Source of the DNA: Terrimesophilobacter bigeumensis
Lineage (GTDB): Bacteria > Actinomycetota > Actinomycetes > Actinomycetales > Microbacteriaceae
DNA length: 64,000 nucleotides
Reading direction: 5' to 3'
Assembly (NCBI RefSeq): GCF_039537265.1
Contig: NZ_BAABAE010000001.1
Span: 248,001-312,000, forward strand
Shown: piece after piece, positions 1-7,767 of the stretch
Layout of the letters: each line of letters begins with the position of its first letter
Position numbering within the stretch: the first letter of the stretch is position 1
Made by a program: the position numbers and the translations under genes
The notes under the pieces: generated by a model
The model's input: only the letters and a program-made list of their open reading frames with translations
Database searches by the model: none
Told to the model about the DNA's origin: nothing

Positions 1-740
1 CGACGACCCGTGTTCTCCCCTCCCTGGAGGAGAACGGCACTCGCGTGCTCCCCGTGGAGACGAAGCGTCGCAACCCGTGGACCTGGCCTCTCATCGCCCT
101 CATCGCCATCCTGCTCGTGGTGCTCGTCGGCGCGATCATCGCCCTGCTCACGCAACCGAGTGGCAACACCGGCCCGTCTTCCCCGCCGCCGTCGAACACC
201 GTCTCCCAGAAGCCGACCTCATCGACCACGCCCAGCTCGGACCTCGTCAACATCAAGCTCTCCGACTTCGAGGGGATGACCCAGGACGAGGTGGAGGCGG
301 CACTCGACAAGCTCGAACTGGCCTACAACGTCACCGAGGGCACGGTGGCCCCGACGAAGGCGGATGAGGGCAGGGTGTACTGGATCGCCCCGGCGGGCAA
401 CGTGCCGAAGGGGACCGTCATCAATGTCAGCATCTATGCGCCCATCCCACCACCGGCCAAGCCGGGCGACCTGAGTGCGAGCCCCGGCGGTCCCTACGCT
501 CCCAACGATGCCGTGACCCTGAACTGGTCCACCTACGACTGCCAGTCGGGGACGCTCGACGGATACAGCATCCAGATCGAGGACGGCACGGTCACGAGTG
601 CCAACCCGGTCCCGCCCGGAACGACGACGGCGAACATCACCGTCCGTTCCGACCCCGGCACCACGAAGGTCTCCTACACGGCATCCTGCTCGGGGGTCGC
701 CTCGCCGATGTCGAACGTGCTCACACTCACGGTCGAATGA
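1..740 (+). CDS. Ser/Thr protein kinase C-terminal part with PASTA domain (PknA-like), 5' end outside window
   Basis: The frame is open from the window edge, so the N-terminal kinase domain would lie upstream. What is visible is a juxtamembrane stretch, one transmembrane segment (about 92-160), a Pro/Ser/Thr-rich linker, one PASTA-like domain (about 240-450) and a beta-rich tail with two cysteines. PASTA domains sense cell-wall fragments in bacterial kinases. The next gene is pknB on the same strand, the order of the actinobacterial pknA-pknB operon that controls growth and division. That this is pknA is inferred from context; the catalytic domain cannot be seen. Confidence 0.75.
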   Translation, partial: TTRVLPSLEENGTRVLPVETKRRNPWTWPLIALIAILLVVLVGAIIALLTQPSGNTGPSSPPPSNTVSQKPTSSTTPSSDLVNIKLSDFEGMTQDEVEAALDKLELAYNVTEGTVAPTKADEGRVYWIAPAGNVPKGTVINVSIYAPIPPPAKPGDLSASPGGPYAPNDAVTLNWSTYDCQSGTLDGYSIQIEDGTVTSANPVPPGTTTANITVRSDPGTTKVSYTASCSGVASPMSNVLTLTVE

Positions 741-800
741 TCCGCAGCGACGAGCGGGTACACTTGCAGGCAATTGCCCCTGCACCCGGGAGAATCACAC

Positions 801-2522
801 GTGACTGAAGGCACTCGCCTGCTCGCCGGCAGGTACCAGATCGGTGCCCTCCTCGGTCACGGAGGTATGGCGGACGTCCACGTCGGCACCGACACCCGTC
901 TCGGCCGCAAGGTGGCCGTCAAGCTGCTGCGTCCTTCACTCGCGAACGACCCCAGATTCCGCCTGCTGTTCCGCGAGGAGGCGCAGAAGGCGGCGAGGAT
1001 GGCGCATCCGACGATCGTGCGCGTGTTCGACGCCGGCGAGGAGACCGTGCGCGACGCCCACGGTTTCGAAACGCAATTGCCCTTCATCGTCATGGAGTAC
1101 GTCGACGGACGGATGCTCAAGGACATCATCGCGGACGGCCCGCTCGAACCGAGCGAGGCCGCTCGCATCGCCGGGCAGGTGCTGACCGCCCTCGAGTACA
1201 GCCATCGCGCGCTCCTCGTGCACCGCGACATCAAGCCGGGCAACATCATGGTGACCCAGTCGGGTCAGGTCAAGGTCATGGACTTCGGAATCGCCAGGGC
1301 GGTCTCCGACAACTCGGCGACCGTCGCCGACACGAGCGCCGTGCTCGGCACCGCACAGTACTTCTCCCCTGAGCAGGCGCGCGGCGAAACGGTCGACGCG
1401 CGCACCGACCTGTACTCGACCGGGGTCGTGCTCTTCGAGCTGCTCACCGGCAAGCCGCCGTTCCACGGCGAACGTCCCGCTGCGGTCGCCTATCAGCACA
1501 TCAGCGAGACCCCGGTGAAGCCGAGCTCGCTCAACCCGAAGGTCTCACCGGCGCTCGACGCCGTCGTGCTGCACTCCCTCGCCAAGGACAAGTTCGAGCG
1601 GTTCCAGTCCGCCGCCGAATTCCGTGCCGACCTCGAGGCCGCCGCGGCCGGCGAACTGCCGGTACGCAAGGTCGCCAAGGACGACTTCAACGCGACGCTG
1701 TTCGGAGTGAACCCGAACGCGCGGGCCGGCTCCGAGGCCACGATGCGTCAGCTCTCGAACTCGGCCGATGACCGGGTCGTCAGGACCCAGTCCCGTCCGC
1801 CGGTCGCCTGGATCTGGGCGGGCATCACGATCATGGCGGTCATCCTCATCGGGGTCACGGTCTGGGTTCTCAACCTCAAACCGACGGACATCGGCTCCGC
1901 CCTTTCGGTGAATGTGCCCGACATCGTCGGCATGACCTACGAGAGCGGCGCACAGGAACTGATGGATCTGAACCTCGTGCCGACCCGGCTCGCGGAAGCA
2001 AGCGATACCGCCCCTGAAGGCACCATCACGCGCGTCGACCCCGAGGCGGGCACCAACGTCGCGAAGAGCTACCCGGTCAGGGTGTGGGTGTCGACCGGTC
2101 GCAGTGTCGTCTCGGTGCCCGCCGTGACCAACATGACCGAGGAGGACGCCATCAAGGCCCTCAAGGATGCGGGCCTCGAATACGGGCAGTCCAACTCGGC
2201 CCACTCTCCGACCGTTGCCGCCGGCGTCGTCATGGGAACGAGCCCTGACAGCGGTGCGTCCGTGCGCCAGGGGACGATCATCGACCTGCTCGTCTCCGAC
2301 GGCCTCGTCACGGTCCCGAAAGTCACCGGGCTCACGGTGTCGGAGGCCAACAGCAAGCTCGCCCCGCTCGGACTCAACATCTCGATCGTCCCCGATGACA
2401 GCTGTATCGGTAACAAGGTGGCGAGCCAGTCGCTCTCGCCGGGCGACCACCCGCAGAAGTCGTCCATCACGCTGCGCTATTGCAGCGGCTCGCCGGAAGA
2501 GCCGCCCGCCGAGGAGGAGTGA
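801..2522 (+). CDS. pknB: Serine/threonine protein kinase PknB with PASTA repeats
   Basis: This is a membrane receptor kinase that phosphorylates division and cell-wall proteins. The 573-residue protein has a glycine-rich loop (G19-x-G21-G22), catalytic Lys41, HRD at 141-143 with IKPGN after it, and DFG at about 161. One transmembrane segment lies at about 333-357, followed by three extracellular PASTA repeats (about 370-565) and an acidic tail. The GTG start at 801 is chosen because a GGGAG element lies 8 bases before it; an in-frame ATG at 774 has no such element. It follows a partial PASTA kinase gene and converges with trpG, leaving 6 bases between the stops. Confidence 0.95.
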   Translation: MTEGTRLLAGRYQIGALLGHGGMADVHVGTDTRLGRKVAVKLLRPSLANDPRFRLLFREEAQKAARMAHPTIVRVFDAGEETVRDAHGFETQLPFIVMEYVDGRMLKDIIADGPLEPSEAARIAGQVLTALEYSHRALLVHRDIKPGNIMVTQSGQVKVMDFGIARAVSDNSATVADTSAVLGTAQYFSPEQARGETVDARTDLYSTGVVLFELLTGKPPFHGERPAAVAYQHISETPVKPSSLNPKVSPALDAVVLHSLAKDKFERFQSAAEFRADLEAAAAGELPVRKVAKDDFNATLFGVNPNARAGSEATMRQLSNSADDRVVRTQSRPPVAWIWAGITIMAVILIGVTVWVLNLKPTDIGSALSVNVPDIVGMTYESGAQELMDLNLVPTRLAEASDTAPEGTITRVDPEAGTNVAKSYPVRVWVSTGRSVVSVPAVTNMTEEDAIKALKDAGLEYGQSNSAHSPTVAAGVVMGTSPDSGASVRQGTIIDLLVSDGLVTVPKVTGLTVSEANSKLAPLGLNISIVPDDSCIGNKVASQSLSPGDHPQKSSITLRYCSGSPEEPPAEEE

Positions 2523-2528
2523 GGAGCG

Positions 2529-3209
2529 CTACCCCAGGTTGACGAGGGGGGTGAGCCCCTTGGCCGCAGCCCTCGCCGTCGTGAGGCCGGCCACCGCGAG
2601 CCAGTTCGCGAGCAATTGATAGCCACCCTCGGTCAGTACCGACTCCGGGTGGAACTGCACCCCGAACACCGGCGCCGACTCGTGGCGGAGCCCCATGATG
2701 ACACCGCCCCGGATGCCGGGAGCCGGCGTGCTCGAACCGGCCGCTCCGGCGACCGTGCGCGAGGTCACGATCAGCTCGGGCGGAACCGTGGAGTCGACGA
2801 CCGCAAGCGAGTGGTACCGCGTCGCGGTGAACGGCTGGGGGACGCCCTCGTACAGTTCGCTGTCGTCGTGCGTGACGAGCGAGGTCTTGCCGTGCATGAG
2901 CTCCTCGGCGATCGTGACCGTCGCCCCCAGCGCCTCCGCGATGGCCTGATGGCCGAGGCAGACTCCGAGCAGCGGGACTCCCCCGTCGATGGCCGCGTGC
3001 ACGAGCGGGATCGACGCCCCGGCCTGCGCCGGAGTGCCCGGCCCGGGAGAGAGCAGCACCGCGTCGTATCCGTCGAGGGCAGTCGAGGCATCCGCGACGA
3101 CCGCGTCGTCGTTGCGCACCACGGTCGTCTCGGCGCCGAGCTGCAGCAGGTAGCCGTTCAGGGTGTAGACGAAGCTGTCGTAATTGTCGACGACGAGAAT
3201 GCGCGTCAT
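2529..3209 (-). CDS. trpG: Anthranilate/aminodeoxychorismate synthase component II (glutamine amidotransferase)
   Basis: This class I glutamine amidotransferase supplies ammonia to a chorismate-using synthase for tryptophan or folate. The 226-residue protein shows the SPGPGTP motif near 54-60, nucleophile Cys84 in GVCLGHQ, and the His187/Glu189 pair in FHPES. The ATG at 3209 overlaps the stop codon of the small upstream gene (TAATG), indicating coupled translation. No synthase component I is present in the window, so the TrpG versus PabA role cannot be decided. The position between pknB and a sortase matches trpG in mycobacteria. Confidence 0.88.
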   Translation of the reverse strand: MTRILVVDNYDSFVYTLNGYLLQLGAETTVVRNDDAVVADASTALDGYDAVLLSPGPGTPAQAGASIPLVHAAIDGGVPLLGVCLGHQAIAEALGATVTIAEELMHGKTSLVTHDDSELYEGVPQPFTATRYHSLAVVDSTVPPELIVTSRTVAGAAGSSTPAPGIRGGVIMGLRHESAPVFGVQFHPESVLTEGGYQLLANWLAVAGLTTARAAAKGLTPLVNLG

Positions 3210-3367
3210 TATTCGGTCACCGTCGCATCCGGAATCGGAATGAGGGAGTTCACCCAGGGGAAGACCCACTCCTGGAGACAGAACAGCACTCCAGCGAGGG
3301 CCACCAGCAGAATGAGGACGCGGACCCATATCGGTCCGGGCAGCACGCGCCACAATGCACCGTACAT
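3209..3367 (-). CDS. Small single-pass membrane protein (52 aa)
   Basis: This short frame is filled exactly between the sortase stop and the trpG start. It encodes 52 residues starting MYGALWRVLPG, with one hydrophobic segment at about 14-30 and a short polar tail ending DATVTE. Its ATG lies 3 bases after the sortase stop and its TAA shares a base with the trpG ATG, so the three genes look translationally coupled. Function is unknown. The tight packing and clean membrane profile argue that it is a real gene rather than chance. Confidence 0.75.
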   Translation of the reverse strand: MYGALWRVLPGPIWVRVLILLVALAGVLFCLQEWVFPWVNSLIPIPDATVTE

Positions 3368-3370
3368 GGT

Positions 3371-4147
3371 CTAGCCCTTCGCATTCACGAGGTCGGCGAT
3401 CGCCTCCGGAGGCCCGGCGGAGATCGGCTGCCATGAATCGAGGATCGCATAGGCGACGATGCGTTCTGCGACGGACCACTTCGGGTTGCAACTCATGATG
3501 GTGAGCAATCGCTCACCGGCGGTCTCACCGGAGCTCTGAGGAACCGGATCGAGCACCCCCACCCCGCGTGGACCGACGTACTCGAGATTGCGGAAGCTGT
3601 AGGTGTAGTAACCGTCCTTGGTCATCACGTAGAGCTTGTCTCCCAGCCGCAACTGGTCGATGTCCCGAAACGGCGCACCATAGGTCAGCCGGTGCGCTGC
3701 GAGAGCGAAGTTTCCCAGCTCCCCGGGGAGCTGCGTCTCCGGGTAGTGGCCGATGCGCTTCGTGTTGAGCACGTCCTGGACCCCGATGCCCTCGGCCACC
3801 TGGCGCACCCAGTCCTTTCCGAACCGCGGCACATACATGACCGCGAAGGTCTCCGCGTTGCCGGAGGCCGGTGTCACGACGGGATCCCCGTAGTCGACCG
3901 TGGTCGGCTCCCGGTTGAGGGAGAAGTTGCCGGCGTCCCAGGTCTGGGCGATCTCGGCGGCGACATGGTTCTGCTCGTCGCCGACGATGACATCGTTGAG
4001 CCAGAGCTGCCACCCGAGGAACAGGAAGACGAGCACCCCCGCGGTGATGAGGAGTTCCCCCAGCACGCCGACGACGCTGACGCGACGGAGACGCCGCCGT
4101 CTCACTTGTGCGAGCGCCTTGCGGGTCACGATCGGGTCGTCGGCCAT
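3371..4147 (-). CDS. srtE: Class E sortase
   Basis: This membrane-anchored transpeptidase would attach surface proteins carrying a C-terminal sorting signal to peptidoglycan. The 258-residue protein has a basic N-terminus, one transmembrane helix (about 24-48) and a sortase domain. The expected triad is visible: His152 in the AAHRLTYG context, Cys220 in LTIMSCNP and Arg229. It heads a compact minus-strand group with the 52-aa membrane protein and trpG. The ATG at 4147 is preceded by a TAGAAT hexamer only 7 bases away and no Shine-Dalgarno sequence, so translation is probably leaderless. No sorting-signal substrate was noticed in the window. Confidence 0.9.
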   Translation of the reverse strand: MADDPIVTRKALAQVRRRRLRRVSVVGVLGELLITAGVLVFLFLGWQLWLNDVIVGDEQNHVAAEIAQTWDAGNFSLNREPTTVDYGDPVVTPASGNAETFAVMYVPRFGKDWVRQVAEGIGVQDVLNTKRIGHYPETQLPGELGNFALAAHRLTYGAPFRDIDQLRLGDKLYVMTKDGYYTYSFRNLEYVGPRGVGVLDPVPQSSGETAGERLLTIMSCNPKWSVAERIVAYAILDSWQPISAGPPEAIADLVNAKG

Positions 4148-4154
4148 GGAGTCG

Positions 4155-4160
4155 ATTCTA
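4155..4160 (-). promoter_or_regulatory. -10 element of leaderless sortase promoter
   Basis: TAGAAT on the minus strand, 7 bases before the sortase ATG. Transcription would begin at or next to the start codon. Confidence 0.6.
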
Positions 4161-4224
4161 GGCGCACCCGCGGCGGTGTCGGGTCGGAGAGGTCCTCGCC
4201 GAGACCGCCCCCGATCTTTCACGC

Positions 4225-4230
4225 TAGAAT
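4225..4230 (+). promoter_or_regulatory. -10 element of leaderless crgA promoter
   Basis: TAGAAT lies 6 bases before the crgA ATG, with no Shine-Dalgarno sequence between. It is divergent to the sortase promoter within an 89-base gap. Confidence 0.6.
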
Positions 4231-4236
4231 TCCGGC

Positions 4237-4494
4237 ATGGCCAGAACCACGACGAAGTCCAACCGCTCCGAGGAGAACAACGGTGGCGAGAACCGCACGG
4301 GGGACGACGCGCCCAATGCCATCTGGTTCAAGCCCATCATGTTCGGACTCATGCTCGTCGGGCTCGCCTGGATCATCGTCTTCTACGTGAGCCAGGGCAC
4401 GCTGCCGGTCGCTTCGCTCAAGGACTGGAACATCCTCGTCGGTTTCGGCATCCTCTTCGTCGGGTTCCTCATGACGACGCGTTGGCGGTCATAG
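4237..4494 (+). CDS. crgA: Cell division protein CrgA
   Basis: CrgA is a small actinobacterial divisome membrane protein that interacts with FtsZ and septal synthases. The 85-residue product has a polar, Asn/Lys-rich N-terminus, two transmembrane segments (about 33-51 and 64-80) and ends in an Arg-rich TTRWRS tail, typical in size and layout for the family. It is divergent from the sortase gene, as in related genomes. The start follows a -10-like TAGAAT directly, which suggests a leaderless message. Confidence 0.92.
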   Translation: MARTTTKSNRSEENNGGENRTGDDAPNAIWFKPIMFGLMLVGLAWIIVFYVSQGTLPVASLKDWNILVGFGILFVGFLMTTRWRS

Positions 4495-4565
4495 CCAAAG
4501 CGATTGGTCCCGGGGAACAATTACAGTCGTGTAATTATCCCCACTGTGGATAACCCTGTGGAGAG

Positions 4566-5420
4566 TCAGGCACCAAATCTGGCGTGCAGGAGCAGAACCC
4601 CCACCACCGTCAACACCACGAGCCCGACCAGCACGCCGAGAAGCAGCAGGCGCTGCTCGTTCCGCTTGGCCGCCGCCCGCGTCCTCAGGAACACGAACGC
4701 GACGATCCCACCCACCACGAGCCCGCCGATGTGGGCCTGCCAGGCGATGTTCGGAATGACGAAGCCGATCACGAGGTTCAGGCCGATCACGATGACGAGC
4801 TGAAGGCTGTTGCCTCCCAGCTTTCGCTGAATCACGAAGAACGCCCCGAGCAGGCCGAAGATCGCCCCGGATGCACCGAGCACCGCACTCGTGGGCGCCA
4901 TCAGCAGGACCGCAACCGACCCTCCGAGCCCGCTCAGCAGATAGAGGGCAAGGAATCGCCAGCGCCCCAGCGAGCGCTCCAGGATCGGTCCGAAGATGAG
5001 CAGGGAGTACATGTTGAAGAGGATGTGCAGGAACGAGCCGTGGAGAAACAGTGCGGTCAGCATCCGCCACGGCTCGAACTCGGTGATCGGCGGGAAGTAG
5101 ACGAGCGCTCTGGTCGCCGCGCCCGAGTTGGGCCCTCCCGTCAGGTACTGGACGATGAAGACGACGAAGCACAGCGCGATGATCGACCAGGTGACGACCG
5201 GCGCAGTGCTGGTGCTGCGCAAGGCTGTCACGACGCGCGGCTTGGTCCTCGGCGCACTCTGCCGGGCCTCCCGCATGCACTCCGGGCAGTGGAAGCCGAC
5301 CGCGGCGGGTGTCTGGCACTCGCCGCAGATGGTGCGGCCGCAGCGCTGGCACAGTACGAAGCTCTGGCGATCCGGATGCCGGTAGCAGTAGTTCTCCGGG
5401 TCGCGGGACGCGTCGCTCAC
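4566..5420 (-). CDS. Rhomboid-family intramembrane serine protease
   Basis: This protease cleaves membrane proteins within the bilayer. The 284-residue protein starts with a cysteine-rich zinc-ribbon-like region (CxxC and His/Cys pairs, about 12-48), then six or so transmembrane helices. The catalytic dyad is Ser184 in GASGAIFG and His230 in the AHIGGL segment; the HGSFLHILFN motif (about 127-136) is also present. It lies between crgA and the cyclophilin gene, a common actinobacterial neighbourhood. The N-terminal cysteine cluster probably binds zinc and is frequent in actinobacterial rhomboids. Confidence 0.92.
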   Translation of the reverse strand: MSDASRDPENYCYRHPDRQSFVLCQRCGRTICGECQTPAAVGFHCPECMREARQSAPRTKPRVVTALRSTSTAPVVTWSIIALCFVVFIVQYLTGGPNSGAATRALVYFPPITEFEPWRMLTALFLHGSFLHILFNMYSLLIFGPILERSLGRWRFLALYLLSGLGGSVAVLLMAPTSAVLGASGAIFGLLGAFFVIQRKLGGNSLQLVIVIGLNLVIGFVIPNIAWQAHIGGLVVGGIVAFVFLRTRAAAKRNEQRLLLLGVLVGLVVLTVVGVLLLHARFGA

Positions 5421-5439
5421 GCGGGGGAGCCCTCCACGA

Positions 5440-5979
5440 TCAGAATTCTTCGATCGTGATGCTCTCGATCACGACCGGCTCGATCGGACGGTCGCGGCCG
5501 TCCTTCTTGACCGACTCGATTCTCTTGACCGTGTTCTTCGACTCCTCATCCTCGACGAGGCCGAAGATCGTGTGCTTGCCCTGCAGCCAGGGGGTCGGAA
5601 CGGTCGTGATGAAGAACTGCGATCCGTTCGTACCGTGGCCCATCTGGATGCCGGCATTGGCCATCGCGAGCACGTAGGGCTCGTTGAAGTGGAGTTCGGA
5701 GTGGATCTCGTCGTCGAACTGGTAGCCGGGTCCGCCGACGCCCTGCCCGAGCGGGTCGCCGCCCTGGATCATGAAGTCGTCGATGATGCGGTGGAAGATC
5801 ACCCCGTCGTAGAGCGGCCGGTTCGTCTTCTGGTTGGTGGCCGGGTCGGTCCACTCGATCGTGCCGGTGGCGAGGCCGACGAAGTTGGCGACGGTCTTCG
5901 GCGCATGGTTGGCGAGCAGGTTGACGGTGATGTCGCCGAGGCTCGTGTGGAGGGTCGCGACGTGGGTGTGTGCAGGCAT
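5440..5979 (-). CDS. ppiA: Peptidyl-prolyl cis-trans isomerase, cyclophilin type
   Basis: This enzyme speeds prolyl bond isomerisation during folding. The 179-residue cytosolic protein is a single cyclophilin domain with the family signatures: FHRIIDDFMIQGGD (catalytic Arg and Phe), the NGSQFFITT segment and the W residue of the cyclosporin site in PTPWLQGKHTIFG. There is no signal peptide. The gap to the rhomboid gene is about 20 bases, so the two are likely co-transcribed. Confidence 0.95.
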   Translation of the reverse strand: MPAHTHVATLHTSLGDITVNLLANHAPKTVANFVGLATGTIEWTDPATNQKTNRPLYDGVIFHRIIDDFMIQGGDPLGQGVGGPGYQFDDEIHSELHFNEPYVLAMANAGIQMGHGTNGSQFFITTVPTPWLQGKHTIFGLVEDEESKNTVKRIESVKKDGRDRPIEPVVIESITIEEF

Positions 5980-6107
5980 CTGCCAATTGTTTCACAGCGG
6001 CGAGGCCGGCGCCGTTTCAGCGTTCGCCCAGCCTGAGCGTGTTTGCTGCCGGATGAGCCCGTGCGAGGATAGTGGGAGTGTCCGACCACCATAGACGGAG
6101 GTTACCG

Positions 6108-6629
6108 ATGGGACTGTCACGCAAGCGTCGGCGCGAGCTGGGCCGGCTGAAGCGCGGAGCATCCGAGTTGTGGGATGACCAGAAGGATGTCCTCGAGCAC
6201 GCGTCCAAGGTCGTGCGGGAAGCCCGTCGACAGCTCTCCAACGTGAGCCGCGAGGAGGTCGCCCCCCGCGTGCGCGACGCCTTCGAGAACCGGGTTCGCC
6301 CCGGTGTCGAGTCCGGTCTGGAGGCCGGACGCCAGTTCGCGGATGCTGCGGGCCGGAAGGTCACGCGCGACGTGCTTCCCGCCGTGTCGTCGGCTCTCGG
6401 CACGGCGCTCGCCGCGCTCGAGGTCGCGAAGAGCCCGCAGGTGCGCCGGGCGCTCAGCCGGGTGGGCACCGCCTCGAGGGCGGTCGTGCCGGCCAAGGCG
6501 GCACCCGGTCCCGGTCGCTATCTCCTCATCGGAATCGGGATCGTCGCCGCAGCGGGCATCGCCTACGCCGCCTGGCAGACCCTGCGCGCCGACGACGAGC
6601 TCTGGGTCAGCGACGAGCTCGAGGCCTAG
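6108..6629 (+). CDS. Hypothetical protein with C-terminal membrane anchor
   Basis: The 173-residue product is not recognised. Its N-terminal two-thirds is charged and helical (Arg, Lys and Glu rich, about 1-135), followed by one transmembrane helix (about 142-160) and a short acidic tail ending LWVSDELEA. The ATG at 6108 is chosen because CGGAGGTT precedes it by a normal distance. It stands alone between the divergent cyclophilin gene and the convergent DUF6220-like gene. A tail-anchored structural or stress protein is a guess. Confidence 0.7.
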   Translation: MGLSRKRRRELGRLKRGASELWDDQKDVLEHASKVVREARRQLSNVSREEVAPRVRDAFENRVRPGVESGLEAGRQFADAAGRKVTRDVLPAVSSALGTALAALEVAKSPQVRRALSRVGTASRAVVPAKAAPGPGRYLLIGIGIVAAAGIAYAAWQTLRADDELWVSDELEA

Positions 6630-6675
6630 CCCCGGGCCCGCCGCCCAACCAGCAGCCAGTCAGACCAGCGGTCGG

Positions 6676-7140
6676 TCAGCCCTTCTTGAGCGGATGCCGC
6701 ATCCGGTCGAAGTAGAGCCACGCGAAACCGGCGATGATGAGCACACCGTCGACGGCGTGCAGGAACCCATACCACTTGCTGACACCGAAGCCGAGGCCGA
6801 CCAGCAGCCCCTGGACGAAGTACAGCAGAAGGAAGAGCACGATCGGCAGCACCCACACCTTCCAGTTCGCCCGGGAGAGGACTCCGAGAATGAGGAGCAC
6901 CACGGCGAGCCCGTAGAGGATCATGCCGTTGATCGCGTGCGGTTCGAACGCTGCCATGCCCCACGCCTGGTCGCCGGGCTTCTCCTCCGCGCCCCAGAAG
7001 CCGAGGGCCGCGAAGGCGACCTGGAGAAGGCCGAGCACGAGGCCCAGGAGCGCCAGCCACTTGAAGATCACATCGCAGACGACGCGCCAGCCGGCGACGG
7101 GCTTGCTTGCTGTGGAGGGGGTAGTTATTGCAGAACTCAC
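6676..7140 (-). CDS. DUF6220-like four-helix membrane protein
   Basis: The 154-residue protein has four hydrophobic helices separated by short loops, with a conserved-looking HAINGMILYG segment in helix 2 and a FLHAVDG segment before helix 4. This layout with intramembrane histidines resembles DUF6220 proteins of unknown function. The start is GTG, preceded by AAGGA at about 6 bases. It could be a haem- or quinone-associated membrane protein, but nothing here proves that. Confidence 0.65.
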   Translation of the reverse strand: MSSAITTPSTASKPVAGWRVVCDVIFKWLALLGLVLGLLQVAFAALGFWGAEEKPGDQAWGMAAFEPHAINGMILYGLAVVLLILGVLSRANWKVWVLPIVLFLLLYFVQGLLVGLGFGVSKWYGFLHAVDGVLIIAGFAWLYFDRMRHPLKKG

Positions 7141-7271
7141 GTTGTTCCTTCCCTTGCGCCGGCCCGTCGCGAGGACGGAATCGGCCTGGTGAATGCATGA
7201 AAGGTTCGTCGGATGTCCCGGCGGGCCAACCAGAACATTACTCCTCAGGCGACCCCGCGCAAGAGGAAATC

Positions 7272-7700
7272 TCAGACAGTGTTCGTATCGGTCGCGAACC
7301 CGATTCCGATGTCCACGAGCTCGACATGCGGGATGCCGGCGACCTCGGAGAGGTCGAACCAGGCCGCTTCGTCAGTGCTGCCTCCGAGTTCGTTCCTCAA
7401 CTCGCCGCCGGTGACGTCCGCCCGGTAGAGAATGCGGAGCGAGTGCAACGGCGTCGCGCCGCCCCGGATGCGATCCTCGGGCGCGACGACGTGCGAGTCG
7501 ATGCCGAGCAGGCCACGAAGGGCCGCCGTGTGGCCGGTCTCCTCGAGGATCTCGCGCCGAGCCGCATCCGCCGGATCCTCACCCGGTTCAAGCCCGCGAC
7601 CGGGTAGCGTCCAGCCGGTGTGCCCGGCCTCATTCCAGTGGGCGAGAAGGATGCGACCGCCCTCGATGATGACGCCGTACGCGGCGATCCGGATGTCCAC
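7272..7700 (-). CDS. NUDIX hydrolase
   Basis: NUDIX enzymes hydrolyse nucleoside diphosphates linked to another moiety. The 142-residue protein carries a complete NUDIX box: Gly, then GEDPADAARRE, then EETG. The substrate cannot be inferred. The GTG start sits 6 bases after a TAGAGT hexamer with no ribosome binding site, suggesting leaderless translation. It is divergent from the TOPRIM gene, with both promoters inside about 67 bases. Confidence 0.9.
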   Translation of the reverse strand: MDIRIAAYGVIIEGGRILLAHWNEAGHTGWTLPGRGLEPGEDPADAARREILEETGHTAALRGLLGIDSHVVAPEDRIRGGATPLHSLRILYRADVTGGELRNELGGSTDEAAWFDLSEVAGIPHVELVDIGIGFATDTNTV

Positions 7701-7706
7701 CCCATG

Positions 7707-7712
7707 ACTCTA
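7707..7712 (-). promoter_or_regulatory. -10 element of leaderless NUDIX promoter
   Basis: TAGAGT on the minus strand ends 6 bases before the NUDIX GTG start. Confidence 0.5.
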
Positions 7713-7754
7713 ATGAAACTCCGCAGTCGAAGCGTGAGGGAGCAGTCCCGATGG

Positions 7755-7760
7755 CAGACT
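7755..7760 (+). promoter_or_regulatory. Possible weak -10 element of TOPRIM gene
   Basis: CAGACT lies 7 bases before the GTG at 7768. The first base deviates from TANNNT, so support is weaker than for the other leaderless genes. Confidence 0.3.
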
Positions 7761-7767
7761 GGATCGC

